DNA from: Pectobacterium carotovorum
Lineage (GTDB): Bacteria > Pseudomonadota > Gammaproteobacteria > Enterobacterales > Enterobacteriaceae
Assembly: GCF_900129615.1 (NCBI RefSeq)
Contig: NZ_FQWI01000006.1
Span: 243,131 to 307,130 of the forward strand
DNA: 64,000 bases
Direction: 5' to 3'
Under the pieces are notes generated by a model that was given only the letters and a program-made list of their open reading frames with translations, was not told the origin of the DNA and did not search any database. Below are positions 9,168-17,962 of the stretch, one piece after another (positions within the stretch are counted from its first letter, which is position 1; each line of letters begins with the position of its first letter). The position numbers were made by a program, and so were the translations under genes.

Positions 9168-9815
9168 CTATAAGAGTAAATTAGAAAAATTCTTTACTTC
9201 ATTTCCTTTAAAAAACGCAGAATCTCTCACTAAATCAGGAGCCGTCGAGAGTTCAGAAAGGAAAATAAAATCTATTTTATTTTTTTCAGCGGCAACTAAG
9301 TCACCTAAAGCATCACCGAACATTAGTGCTTTTTTGTAACCTCGCTCGAGAATCTTTTTGACATTATTAGTCTTTGATTCAGGAGAGCCATATATTTCAG
9401 AAAAATAAATATCTAGCCCTCGCTCAGAGAAAACATTCCTTAGCTCATCCTCATCTGAACCGCTGGCTACAAATTTATCTATTTTTACTTGCTTAATAAA
9501 CTCAATAAATCCGGTATTTATCTCCGCCTCTTTATACAGAAGAGTACAATATCCCGCATATTTATTAAGTATATCATCATATTCATCCTGATAATTTTCC
9601 GGCTTACATTGGATGATATTTTTGAGGAAATGCTCTACATGAAGATATCTCGAGCGCCCAAAATTTTTAGAGAAGTAATCTAGACACGACTGAACATATT
9701 GCACTGGGTATTGGCCCAGTGCATTTTCCATTGCATTCAATTTCAGTTGATTTGAATCTAGAATGACGCCATCACAATCAAAGATAAATACATCATAGTC
9801 AGATGAAAGGTGCAT
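9168..9815 (-). CDS. HAD-superfamily phosphatase
   Basis: 215 residues. HAD motif I is FIFDCDGVILDSN (D-x-D near residue 14), motif II lies at FVASGSDEDEL, and motifs III/IV at KALMFGDALGDLVAA. The cap segment between motifs I and II places it with phosphoglycolate- and beta-phosphoglucomutase-type phosphatases. Its start overlaps the end of the aldolase gene by 17 bp and its stop is 7 bp before the cytidylyltransferase, so the three are one translational unit. The order synthase-like, phosphatase, CMP-transferase parallels KdsA-KdsC-KdsB. I infer that it removes phosphate from the aldol product before CMP activation. Confidence 0.75.
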   Translation of the reverse strand: MHLSSDYDVFIFDCDGVILDSNQLKLNAMENALGQYPVQYVQSCLDYFSKNFGRSRYLHVEHFLKNIIQCKPENYQDEYDDILNKYAGYCTLLYKEAEINTGFIEFIKQVKIDKFVASGSDEDELRNVFSERGLDIYFSEIYGSPESKTNNVKKILERGYKKALMFGDALGDLVAAEKNKIDFIFLSELSTAPDLVRDSAFFKGNEVKNFSNLLL

Positions 9816-11415
9816 AAACAGAACCTTCTTTCACCGGATAGGAGGTAGGTGTTAGAGAGAGAATTTCTTTTTTCTGTTTAAATTCATTAATCTTAATAAT
9901 CAGATCAACCATTTCTTGCTGACGGTTATCACCTTTCTCAAAACCATCAAATCCAACTAATTTGATTGAAGAGGCATTACCAACAAAAGCCGCGGCAATG
10001 GCATAACCGACCGTCAGTTCTGAAGGAATAGTACAACGAGTGTCAGCGATGTCATAAACATCTTCCTCAATACGCAATCCATAATCAAAAACTTTTATTT
10101 CTGGATTGAGATAAGACAACTCGTCTTTATTGAATCGATGTTTCGGCAGAATAATCGGCTTCGTCAAAGCCTTATATTTACTTCTCTCAGCCAAGAACTT
10201 TGCATTATGAGATATAATATAATAATCAACGTATTCTACAGGAACGTTTTTATTTACGTTAATGGATAATACAATTGGGTTGTGTTCTGAAATGTAACCT
10301 AAAATGCCATTTTTATATTTTAGGACACTCTCACCACCGCCAATAATCAGAACCTCACGATTATCAAAACGTCCAATTAACTCGTTGCTACCATCCTCTT
10401 CAATATCGATTTGATCGTTCAATTTCAAAGCTTGTTCAAGCACTTTTCCATTATATGAAGAAGCTTTGGCATTACTTAAATATTCAATAGCGCCAACTAT
10501 TTCATCCGGCCCATAACGCTCATCAGACAATAAGTTCTGTACATAAGTTGGATGGACGTCATTCTGAGCACCAATGAAATACAAAAAGTTGCTACCCCAT
10601 CCGTATTCTTTCTGCATCTTATCAAAGTAGCGAACGACCAGATCGTAGATAGGGGAAGCCTGGTAAGGCGATTCCGTTTTGCTCAATACTGCTAATAAAT
10701 TTTCGGTTTGAGCATTACCGGCACCACGTCCCATACCCGTGACGGTCACATCTAGCCACGTCACACCGGATTCATAGGCTGCCAGAGTATTATCTAGCGC
10801 TTTCGCCATATTGTTGTGTGTATGGATGCCTAGTTCACCTTTCCAATGCGTCCGCAGGGCTTTTATTATTCTGTTAACTTCCTTCGTATCCATATTTCCC
10901 AGAGAATCTGCGAAATACAGAGCATCGACACAGTCCCATTCAACCGCTTGACGGGCTTTATCTGCGATGATGTCATCCGCTTTCCCCCCCGATTGCATTA
11001 AATTATAGCCTACAATGTAGCCTTTATTTTTCAATGCTTTAACAATGGGTTCGGAGTGTTCAACTTCATGAAAGTGAGCAGCAACACGCACTAAACTCAA
11101 TTTACTTTCTGATTTTTCGACAAAGAGTTTATCGACCGCCTCTTCAACGGACATACCCGAAGAGAGTATAGTTTTAGCATCGATCATCACCCCATATACT
11201 GGTCCTTCCGGTAAGGTGAGACGATTAATCAAGCTCTCAGTCGTGTAAGCGAAAGGGCCTAAAAATCCTTCTTGCGGAAAATTTCTCAAACCTAATTCAA
11301 CATAATCAATTTTGGCTGCGGCAACAGCCTCAAGATAGGCATTAACTACATCAAAGTTAAAGTCCCATTTGTTATAATAACCGCCATCACGTAACGTACA
11401 GTCAAGAATCTTCAT
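9799..11415 (-). CDS. DRE-TIM metallolyase (aldolase) fused to a C-terminal Rossmann-like domain
   Basis: 538 residues. Residues 1-about 320 form an HMGL-like TIM barrel. LDCTLRDGG (4-12) gives the metal-binding Asp and catalytic Arg, HTHNN (198-202) the two metal-binding His, and GMGRGAGNAQTE (227-238) the glycine-rich loop seen in 4-hydroxy-2-oxovalerate aldolases. Residues about 350-538 are a second domain starting with VLIIGGGESVLKYKNG, then SINVNKNVPVEYVDYYIISHNAKF, resembling MptE/DUF115- or sialyltransferase-like nucleotide-binding folds. The family makes or breaks C-C bonds with pyruvate. With the overlapping HAD and KdsB-like genes it may condense pyruvate with an aldose phosphate. 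The ATG at 11415 has AGAGGT upstream. Proteins of this size occur in other capsule loci but I know of no established reaction. Confidence 0.7.
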   Translation of the reverse strand: MKILDCTLRDGGYYNKWDFNFDVVNAYLEAVAAAKIDYVELGLRNFPQEGFLGPFAYTTESLINRLTLPEGPVYGVMIDAKTILSSGMSVEEAVDKLFVEKSESKLSLVRVAAHFHEVEHSEPIVKALKNKGYIVGYNLMQSGGKADDIIADKARQAVEWDCVDALYFADSLGNMDTKEVNRIIKALRTHWKGELGIHTHNNMAKALDNTLAAYESGVTWLDVTVTGMGRGAGNAQTENLLAVLSKTESPYQASPIYDLVVRYFDKMQKEYGWGSNFLYFIGAQNDVHPTYVQNLLSDERYGPDEIVGAIEYLSNAKASSYNGKVLEQALKLNDQIDIEEDGSNELIGRFDNREVLIIGGGESVLKYKNGILGYISEHNPIVLSINVNKNVPVEYVDYYIISHNAKFLAERSKYKALTKPIILPKHRFNKDELSYLNPEIKVFDYGLRIEEDVYDIADTRCTIPSELTVGYAIAAAFVGNASSIKLVGFDGFEKGDNRQQEMVDLIIKINEFKQKKEILSLTPTSYPVKEGSVYAPFI

Positions 11416-11468
11416 TCCGATTACCTCTTTAGATGAGTGTTGTCTGATATCTAATCGCTATCTAAAAA

Positions 11469-12014
11469 CTAAAAGACATCAGCTTCCGAGAATTTCTTAG
11501 CATTCTTATCTTTTTCAGACAAAATAGGCTCTACGCTCATTGGCCATTCAATACCAATCATCTCATCATTCCACAAAATCCCACGATCGCTTTGTGGAGC
11601 GTAGTAATTCGTCGTTTTATAAAGAAATTCAGCGGTTTTACTTAACGTAACAAAACCATGGGCAAATCCTGCTGGAATCCAAAATTGACGCTTATTTTCA
11701 GCAGAAAGATAAACACCTACCCACTGCCCAAAAGTAGGTGATGATTTTCGGATATCGACTGCAACATCGAAAACTTCACCTTCAACACATCTGACAAGTT
11801 TACCTTGTGCATGTGGTGCTAATTGATAATGCAAACCTCTTAAAACACCTTGAGACGATTTAGAGTGGTTATCTTGTACAAAATCAACTGAATAGCCTAC
11901 TGCTTCTTCAAATTTTTTCTTATTAAAACTTTCGAAGAAAAAACCGCGTTCGTCACCAAAAACTGCTGGCTCAATAATTTTCAGATCGGTGATTTTTGTA
12001 TCAATAATATTCAT
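11469..12014 (-). CDS. rfbC: dTDP-4-dehydrorhamnose 3,5-epimerase
   Basis: 181 residues, usual RmlC length. RmlC signatures are clear: FGDERGFFFESFN near the N-terminus, FVQDNHSKSSQGVLRGLHYQ with the catalytic His, GKLVRCVEGEVFDVAVDIR, and FWIPAGFAHGFVTLS. It performs the third step of dTDP-L-rhamnose synthesis, double epimerisation at C3 and C5 of dTDP-4-keto-6-deoxyglucose. It lies 10 bp downstream of rfbD in the order rfbA-rfbD-rfbC. The product feeds the rhamnosyltransferase-like GT2 and perhaps the zinc-ribbon epimerase downstream. Confidence 0.95.
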   Translation of the reverse strand: MNIIDTKITDLKIIEPAVFGDERGFFFESFNKKKFEEAVGYSVDFVQDNHSKSSQGVLRGLHYQLAPHAQGKLVRCVEGEVFDVAVDIRKSSPTFGQWVGVYLSAENKRQFWIPAGFAHGFVTLSKTAEFLYKTTNYYAPQSDRGILWNDEMIGIEWPMSVEPILSEKDKNAKKFSEADVF

Positions 12015-12024
12015 GACTTATCAC

Positions 12025-12897
12025 TTAATTATATAAATGGACATTTTCCAAAGCATTAATCCAATTACTTGGTTTAATACCAAAAACGTGGTTTATTTTT
12101 TCACAACTAAGTTTTGAATAGCTAGGTCGCTGTGCTGGGGTAGGATAATCTTGCGTAGTCAATTGAGATAATACAGGTTTATTATTTAAAATTTTCTTTT
12201 CAATTGCTAAGTCAAAAATTTTATCTGCGAATCCAAACCAGCTGATATAAGGCATTCCACTAAAATGAAAAATACCCCAGGCATTAAAATCAGGAGACTG
12301 TGTTTTTTCAGCTATAAGGATTAATGCGTCAGCGATATCGCCCGCATAGGTCGGTCCGCCAAACTGATCAGCAACAATACCTAATGACTCACGCTCTTTT
12401 CCAAGCCTTAGCATGGTTTTGACAAAATTATTTCCATCCTCACCAAATACCCAAGCAGTTCTTAATATAATATGGCGCTGACATGCGGCAGCAACAGATA
12501 ACTCACCTTCGAGTTTACTTTTTCCGTATACACTTTTAGGGTCAACAGAATCTGACTCAACATAAGGAACATCGCTTTCGCCATTAAATACATAATCAGT
12601 AGAAATGTGTAGTATCGTAGAATCAATACTGTGTGCAGCTTCAGCCAAATATAATGGACCATCGCGATTAATCTTGTACGACAGTTCAACTTCCTGTTCT
12701 GCTCTATCTACGGCAGTATGCGCTGCAGCATTAATGATCACATCAGGCTTAAACTCTGTAACGGTTTTAAAAACTGCGTCTCGATTTGTTATATCTAATA
12801 CATCGCGATCAATAGCCAAAATGTCAGCATTGCCAGTTAAGCGCTCGACCAAGCGGGTCCCCACTTGCCCGTGTGCACCTGTAATTAATATTTTCAT
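12025..12897 (-). CDS. rfbD: dTDP-4-dehydrorhamnose reductase
   Basis: 290 residues, SDR fold. MKILITGAHGQVGTRL contains the NADPH-binding GxxGxxG motif, and YVFNGESDVPYVESD followed by YGKSKLEGE supplies the catalytic Tyr-x3-Lys. It reduces dTDP-4-keto-L-rhamnose to dTDP-L-rhamnose, the last step of the pathway. The start is placed at the ATG on 12897, matching the usual RmlD N-terminus, rather than an upstream TTG at 12909 that would overlap the rfbA stop. Continuous with rfbA and rfbC. Confidence 0.95.
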   Translation of the reverse strand: MKILITGAHGQVGTRLVERLTGNADILAIDRDVLDITNRDAVFKTVTEFKPDVIINAAAHTAVDRAEQEVELSYKINRDGPLYLAEAAHSIDSTILHISTDYVFNGESDVPYVESDSVDPKSVYGKSKLEGELSVAAACQRHIILRTAWVFGEDGNNFVKTMLRLGKERESLGIVADQFGGPTYAGDIADALILIAEKTQSPDFNAWGIFHFSGMPYISWFGFADKIFDLAIEKKILNNKPVLSQLTTQDYPTPAQRPSYSKLSCEKINHVFGIKPSNWINALENVHLYN

Positions 12898-12905
12898 TTT
12901 GGCTC

Positions 12906-13781
12906 TCAAGAAATAATAGGTTTAAGCAAAGATATCAGATAATTTCCGTAATCATTTTTGAGCATAGGTTCAGCGCGTTTGACCAATTCTTCAGCACTTA
13001 ACCATCCTTTTCTCCAGGCAATCTCTTCCAGACAAGCAATTTTGAGTCCCTGGACATGTTCGATCGTTTCAACAAAGGAAGATGCCTCATGTAGGCTTTC
13101 ATGCGTACCAGAATCAAGCCACGCAAAACCGCGCCCTAATAATTCTACATTAAGGCTGCCATCATCCAGATACATTTGATTCACAGCAGTAATTTCAAGC
13201 TCACCACGGCTAGATGGTTTAACCGCTTTTGCAAAATCAATTACGCGATTATCGTAGAAATAAAGTCCAGTAACTGCCCAGTCTGATTTTGGATTTTTGG
13301 GCTTTTCTTCGATAGAAATCACTTTATTGCTACTATCAAATTCTACAACACCGAAACGTTCTGGATCTTTCACACGATAACCAAACACAGTAGCACCACT
13401 ACCGTGACTAGCAGCCTGAGCAAGGGTGCGAGAAAATGACTGCCCATAGAAAATATTATCGCCAAGGACTAAACAACATGTGTCATTACCGATAAAAGAT
13501 TCGCCAATAATGAAAGCCTGTGCTAATCCATCTGGACTCGGTTGAACTGCATATTCAATATTGATGCCGTATTTTGAACCATCACCTAACAGGCGAATAA
13601 AAGAACTGCTATCTTCTGGCGTTGTAATAATTAATACATCACGGATGTTAGCAAGCATTAGTGTCGACAGCGGGTAATAAATCATTGGTTTGTCATAAAC
13701 AGGTAAAAGCTGTTTTGAAACACCAAGCGTAATAGGATAAAGACGCGTACCTGAACCACCGGCTAAAATAATACCTTTCAC
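12906..13781 (-). CDS. rfbA: Glucose-1-phosphate thymidylyltransferase
   Basis: 291 residues, as E. coli RmlA. Visible motifs are [14 protein letters not shown] (nucleotidyltransferase signature), [26 protein letters not shown] and the C-terminal LDSGTHESL. It makes dTDP-glucose from dTTP and glucose-1-phosphate, the committed step to dTDP-rhamnose. It begins with GTG at 13781 supported by a strong AGGAGAT ribosome-binding site. It is the first gene after a 300-bp AT-rich gap and a terminator hairpin, so it may have its own promoter or depend on RfaH read-through. rfbB, the next enzyme of the pathway, is not in the window. Confidence 0.95.
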   Translation of the reverse strand: MKGIILAGGSGTRLYPITLGVSKQLLPVYDKPMIYYPLSTLMLANIRDVLIITTPEDSSSFIRLLGDGSKYGINIEYAVQPSPDGLAQAFIIGESFIGNDTCCLVLGDNIFYGQSFSRTLAQAASHGSGATVFGYRVKDPERFGVVEFDSSNKVISIEEKPKNPKSDWAVTGLYFYDNRVIDFAKAVKPSSRGELEITAVNQMYLDDGSLNVELLGRGFAWLDSGTHESLHEASSFVETIEHVQGLKIACLEEIAWRKGWLSAEELVKRAEPMLKNDYGNYLISLLKPIIS

Positions 13782-14040
13782 TAGTTATCTCCTGAATATA
13801 AGCATCTACGAGAGCTGAATTATTCAACGCTCTTACTGCCATATTTCATTATTTACTATTCTATGAAAAATTAATCACTATCAGAAATAAAATATAAAGT
13901 CTGCCTTCCTAAGAAAAAGCATTAATATTAAAAAAATAAACTTAATATTAAGAAAATCAACATTTAAGAAAATGCTGCATATACTTATCACAGGAGGGAA
14001 ATTGAGAGTAAACATAGTGATTAAAAAAATAAAATTATTT
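13782..14040. other. AT-rich intergenic gap between rfbA and wzc
   Basis: About 260 bp, strikingly A/T-rich (many runs of A and T, for example around 13920-13960), with no credible reading frame. It follows the wzc terminator hairpin in the direction of transcription and precedes the rfbA ribosome-binding site. It is the natural place for an internal promoter of the sugar-nucleotide genes, but I cannot pick -35/-10 boxes with confidence because AT-rich matches are too frequent. No ops-like GGCGGTAG was found in it. Confidence 0.5.
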
Positions 14041-14077
14041 CTATAGCGCCTGCTAAATATCTTAGCAGGCGCTATAT
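14028..14077 (-). terminator. Strong hairpin downstream of wzc
   Basis: A perfect 14-bp inverted repeat (14042-14055 with 14063-14076, outer bases TATAGCGCC) encloses a 7-nt loop. On the minus strand it starts 8 bp beyond the wzc stop and is followed by an A/T-rich, U-rich transcript. It fits an intrinsic terminator that would separate the export genes wza-wzb-wzc from rfbA onward unless RfaH suppresses it. Confidence 0.75.
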
Positions 14078-14084
14078 AACTGCA

Positions 14085-16250
14085 TTACTTTTCCGACTTA
14101 TACTCATAAGCATAGTAATTATAGTTACCATAACCATAATAACTGGCTGCTCGCTTAACTATAGCGTTGAGAATTACCCCTTTGATTTCGGCACCATTCT
14201 GTTCAAAACGACGGATACTGACCTCAATTTCTTTTAGCGTGTTAACTTCGAAACGAGCAACCAGTAGAGACGTTCCCGCGTGACGGCTTATGATCGCTGC
14301 ATCCGTCACAGCCAAAATTGGCGGCGTATCCAAGAGGACTAAATCATAATTTTCGCTTGCCCATTTAATAAACTCACTAAAGCGGATATGCATTAATAAC
14401 TCAGATGGATTAGGCGGTATTTGTCCGCGAGAAATGAAGTCCATATTCTCGATTGCCGTCTTGCGGATACTTTTTTCGATTGGCATTTGTCCAGATAAAA
14501 TATCTGAAAGCCCGTCATTTCCTTGGCATCCCATCAGTTCATGTGCATAACCTTTGCGCATATCACAGTCAACAATGAGCACACGTTGTCCTGCTTGTGC
14601 GACTACAGCACCGAGGTTTGCACTAACAAACGTTTTACCAATTGCCGGACTGGCACCAGAAATCATCAATACATTGTTTTTCGCTTCCATCATTGCGAAA
14701 TGGAGGCTGGTACGCAAACTCCTAATCGCTTCAATCGCTAAATCAGCAGGATTACCGACTGCGAGCAACTCTGTAGAACGCGTATTACCTTTCTTACCAC
14801 GACTGAGCAATGCACGATCTTTTTTCTGTTGCCATTCGGAAAGCGGGACACTTGCATATACATTAATACCAAGCTCTTCCAACTGTTCCGGGCTTTCAAT
14901 ACCTTTATGAAGCAAGGTTTTTATAGCAACAAACGCCACAGAAACAACCCCACCCAGAATAAAACTTAACAGGATTAAAAGTGTTTTTCGTGGTTTGACT
15001 GGTTTAGGCTGAGTAACCGCAGTATCAATAATTCGCACATAACCCACCGTACTGGCTTTATTGATGCTTAACTCTTGTTGTTTATTCAACAGTTGCATAT
15101 ATACGTCTTGCCCAGCCTGGACATCACGAGTCAACCGTAGAATTTCTTGTTGCGTTTTAGGCATTGAACCAATTCGACGATTTAACTTATCTCTTTCTTG
15201 TTCAAGAGTGACGCGTTTTTCCAACAATGCCTTGTAAGCCGGATGTTCTCTGGTATATAGCTTTGATATTTCTGCTTCTTTAAATGTTAATTCATTAAGT
15301 TGAGATTCGACAGATACCGTTGTATCAAGAACTGCTTTTGCTTCTAAAGATAGATCTACTGAATCATTTTGCTGACGAAATTTATTAAGTTTATTCTCAG
15401 CTTCATTTAAAGACTCGCGAACGCTAGGCAATTGCTCTTCCAGAAACGCCAAGCTTTTTCCTGCTTCCTCAGACTTTCTTTCGACGTTCTGCTTAAAATA
15501 ATTTTGACTAATACTATTCAAAATTTTATTCGTCGTCGCAGGATCTTCTCCCTCTAAACTTAACTGAAGAACCCCTGTGCTTTTACCTTTATCTTCAACG
15601 GAAAAATTCCCTAAAAGATTATTAATTGCTGACAAATCACTCTGTTTTCTAATCAAAAAAACAGTACCAGCAGGAGCTTTAATATCGCTGACTAAAAGAG
15701 AAATACCATTGTTGCTCTCAAGGCGCCCTACGCTACCAGAGAAATTTACGGTTTCACTACTTACTTCGTAGGTATCATCGCTTAGAATAGTTAATTCAAA
15801 ACTCTCATCTAACCAAGACGCAGGGACTTCCAATCTGGAAATAGCAATCTTCCCAGGTTCTTGTTCAAAAATACGGGCGAGTCCTTTTCCAACTATAGGA
15901 AAATATTTTTGCTGAACAACGGTATCTAACGATAAATCTTTGATCGTCTTACCAATCACCATACGAGATTTGATCAATTCTATTTCTGCTGCAGATTGTG
16001 GTTTTGCTTCCGGTAGCATGCTAGAAAGATCATTGAGGAGACTATTTCCCGAACTTTGCTCAACTTGAATCAAAGCGTCAGCTTTGTAAATGGGAGTTTT
16101 CAGTGTGACATACATTATTCCGATAATTGTAAACAATGCCGTGACACCAATAATCAACCAGCGATTGTCTAACAACGTTCCTAACAAACGCCCTAAATCA
16201 ATTTCATCCGAACTCGTTTCGGATGCCTTACCTGAAATTTTCTCTGCCAT
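14085..16250 (-). CDS. wzc: Tyrosine-protein kinase / polysaccharide co-polymerase
   Basis: 721 residues, usual Wzc length. The N-terminal Wzz domain has membrane segments near residues 32-50 and about 425-445, enclosing a periplasmic coiled-coil part (residues about 260-390). The cytoplasmic BY-kinase domain carries Walker A GASPAIGKT (about 530-540), Walker A' VLIVDCDMRKG and Walker B LVLLDTPP. The C-terminus is a tyrosine cluster (YYGYGNYNYYAYEYKSEK), the autophosphorylation tail. Wzc cycles between phosphorylated and dephosphorylated states to control polymer length and export through Wza; Wzb removes the phosphates. It lies 15 bp after wzb. Confidence 0.95.
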   Translation of the reverse strand: MAEKISGKASETSSDEIDLGRLLGTLLDNRWLIIGVTALFTIIGIMYVTLKTPIYKADALIQVEQSSGNSLLNDLSSMLPEAKPQSAAEIELIKSRMVIGKTIKDLSLDTVVQQKYFPIVGKGLARIFEQEPGKIAISRLEVPASWLDESFELTILSDDTYEVSSETVNFSGSVGRLESNNGISLLVSDIKAPAGTVFLIRKQSDLSAINNLLGNFSVEDKGKSTGVLQLSLEGEDPATTNKILNSISQNYFKQNVERKSEEAGKSLAFLEEQLPSVRESLNEAENKLNKFRQQNDSVDLSLEAKAVLDTTVSVESQLNELTFKEAEISKLYTREHPAYKALLEKRVTLEQERDKLNRRIGSMPKTQQEILRLTRDVQAGQDVYMQLLNKQQELSINKASTVGYVRIIDTAVTQPKPVKPRKTLLILLSFILGGVVSVAFVAIKTLLHKGIESPEQLEELGINVYASVPLSEWQQKKDRALLSRGKKGNTRSTELLAVGNPADLAIEAIRSLRTSLHFAMMEAKNNVLMISGASPAIGKTFVSANLGAVVAQAGQRVLIVDCDMRKGYAHELMGCQGNDGLSDILSGQMPIEKSIRKTAIENMDFISRGQIPPNPSELLMHIRFSEFIKWASENYDLVLLDTPPILAVTDAAIISRHAGTSLLVARFEVNTLKEIEVSIRRFEQNGAEIKGVILNAIVKRAASYYGYGNYNYYAYEYKSEK

Positions 16251-16265
16251 GAGTTCCTAACCTAG

Positions 16266-16700
16266 TTAACGGCTTAGTGCATGCGCCCATTTTTGAGCGG
16301 ACAGTTCAAGTTGCGAATAGACAAACTCAAATGCTTCGCGGCTCTTACGATAGGGATCGGCAATTTCCTGCTGATTCAGCCAGTGACCAAATAGCATAGT
16401 TTTACCTCGCACCTCTGGCGCGATACGGCTTACTCCGTCAATGTGACCTTTCTCCATAACCAGAATCAGATCGTACTGGCGACATAAAGCAGAGGTTAAC
16501 TGTTGCGCCTTATGCCCTTCAAGAGAAAGATGGTGATCACTTGCCACCTCGGTTGCCATTCCATCAGCAGGCTTACCTACCAAGGCACCTAACCCTGCAG
16601 AAGCAACTTTTTTCATTGGCAAAGCCTGTTTCAACAGCCGTTCTCCGGTTGGAGAACGGCAAATATTACCCACACACACCACCAAAATTGAATCAAACAT
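16266..16700 (-). CDS. wzb: Low-molecular-weight protein-tyrosine phosphatase
   Basis: 144 residues. The active-site P-loop C9-VGNICRSP (C-x5-R) is intact, and the general-acid Asp is in IADPYRKS near residue 115. It dephosphorylates the tyrosine tail of Wzc, keeping the export complex cycling. It is placed between wza and wzc with 8- and 15-bp gaps, the usual order for group 1 capsule and colanic-acid type loci. Cytoplasmic. Confidence 0.95.
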   Translation of the reverse strand: MFDSILVVCVGNICRSPTGERLLKQALPMKKVASAGLGALVGKPADGMATEVASDHHLSLEGHKAQQLTSALCRQYDLILVMEKGHIDGVSRIAPEVRGKTMLFGHWLNQQEIADPYRKSREAFEFVYSQLELSAQKWAHALSR

Positions 16701-16708
16701 AATGATCT

Positions 16709-17845
16709 CTACGGCCAGTTACGAACACGCAACGTCCCTTCGGTTAACTCGTTAAAGCCAGAAATGGTCGGGACCAATTGGCCGATAACACGGTTCCAGC
16801 GGACGATCGGTGCAGTAGTCACGTAGACAATGTCATACGGCTGTAGCTGGAACTCGGTCCCCATCACCATTGCCGTGGCATCTTTGGCATTAAGTTGGTA
16901 GATGTCTGCCAGTTTTGGACCTTGCATGCCGCGTAACGAACGGATAACAAAAATGCCCGTGGCATCAGAAAAGGTTTGATCCATCCCTTCAGCATTACCC
17001 AGTGCTTCCGTCAGCGTCATGCCGCTGCGATCCATTTTGAGAGTACTTTGTTTTTTGACTTCCCCCATCACAAATACTTTTAGATCGTCATTTCGGGGAA
17101 TGTAGAGGATATCACCAGGATAAAGCAGATGGTTTTGTGACAGGTCGCCATTTTGCATCAGCGCCTGAAGAGAAAGTCGTTGCTCTTTGCCATTGTGGGT
17201 CAACACAATATTACGCCAGTCGGCATTTTCTGTCAGCCCACCTGCTTTGTTGATGGCATCCAACACCGTCAGGGGTACGTTGGTGATTGGTTGTTGCCCA
17301 GACGTCGCTACTTCACCCGTCACGTAGGCTTTCTGTGAGCGGAAGGCAGCAATGCTGACATCAACTTGTGGCGACTCTATATATTGCGCTAAGCGTCCCA
17401 TTATTTGATCGCGTACTTCAGTGACCGTTTTACCCGCAACACTAACCTTGCCTATGTATGGATAAAAAATCGTACCATCGGAATGTACCCAGTTACCGGT
17501 ATCAGCTGCGGTACGGTAGGTCCCTGCTGGTGTTGTCAATTCAGGGTGATCCCACACCGTCACCATGATGACATCACCAATACCGATGCGGTATTCATAA
17601 CCCTGTAATTCTTTCTCCAAGGCAGGATTAGTCTGCGCTATCAGTGGTTTAGGTCGCATTTTCTCGACTAAATAAGGCGTCATCGGGTAAACATTGACGA
17701 GCTTATCGATATTGAAATCCGCATCCTGCTGCTCGACTACATTTTTACCACTAGTAGAAAGGTGGGAACCAGGAACCAGGGTACAACCGCTAAGTAGTGC
17801 TACCGATACCATCAACGGCATCAATTTTCGTTTGTGCTTTATCAT
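16709..17845 (-). CDS. wza: Outer-membrane polysaccharide export lipoprotein
   Basis: 378 residues, as E. coli Wza (379). A lipoprotein signal peptide ends in the lipobox LLSGC with lipidated Cys21. The poly-export/SLBB region contains [36 protein letters not shown] and the repeated [24 protein letters not shown]. The C-terminal [23 protein letters not shown] forms the amphipathic helix that crosses the outer membrane in the octameric channel. First gene of the wza-wzb-wzc block, 117 bp after wecA. Confidence 0.96.
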   Translation of the reverse strand: MIKHKRKLMPLMVSVALLSGCTLVPGSHLSTSGKNVVEQQDADFNIDKLVNVYPMTPYLVEKMRPKPLIAQTNPALEKELQGYEYRIGIGDVIMVTVWDHPELTTPAGTYRTAADTGNWVHSDGTIFYPYIGKVSVAGKTVTEVRDQIMGRLAQYIESPQVDVSIAAFRSQKAYVTGEVATSGQQPITNVPLTVLDAINKAGGLTENADWRNIVLTHNGKEQRLSLQALMQNGDLSQNHLLYPGDILYIPRNDDLKVFVMGEVKKQSTLKMDRSGMTLTEALGNAEGMDQTFSDATGIFVIRSLRGMQGPKLADIYQLNAKDATAMVMGTEFQLQPYDIVYVTTAPIVRWNRVIGQLVPTISGFNELTEGTLRVRNWP

Positions 17846-17962
17846 CCTGTCTATGCCATCGCTCTTGATTGAATATTGCGCAAATCCCTACAAAACAGCC
17901 CATCATTATAGAGAATAAATTATTAGATTAACCTCTGGTCTACGGTATAAAACACTAGCAAT

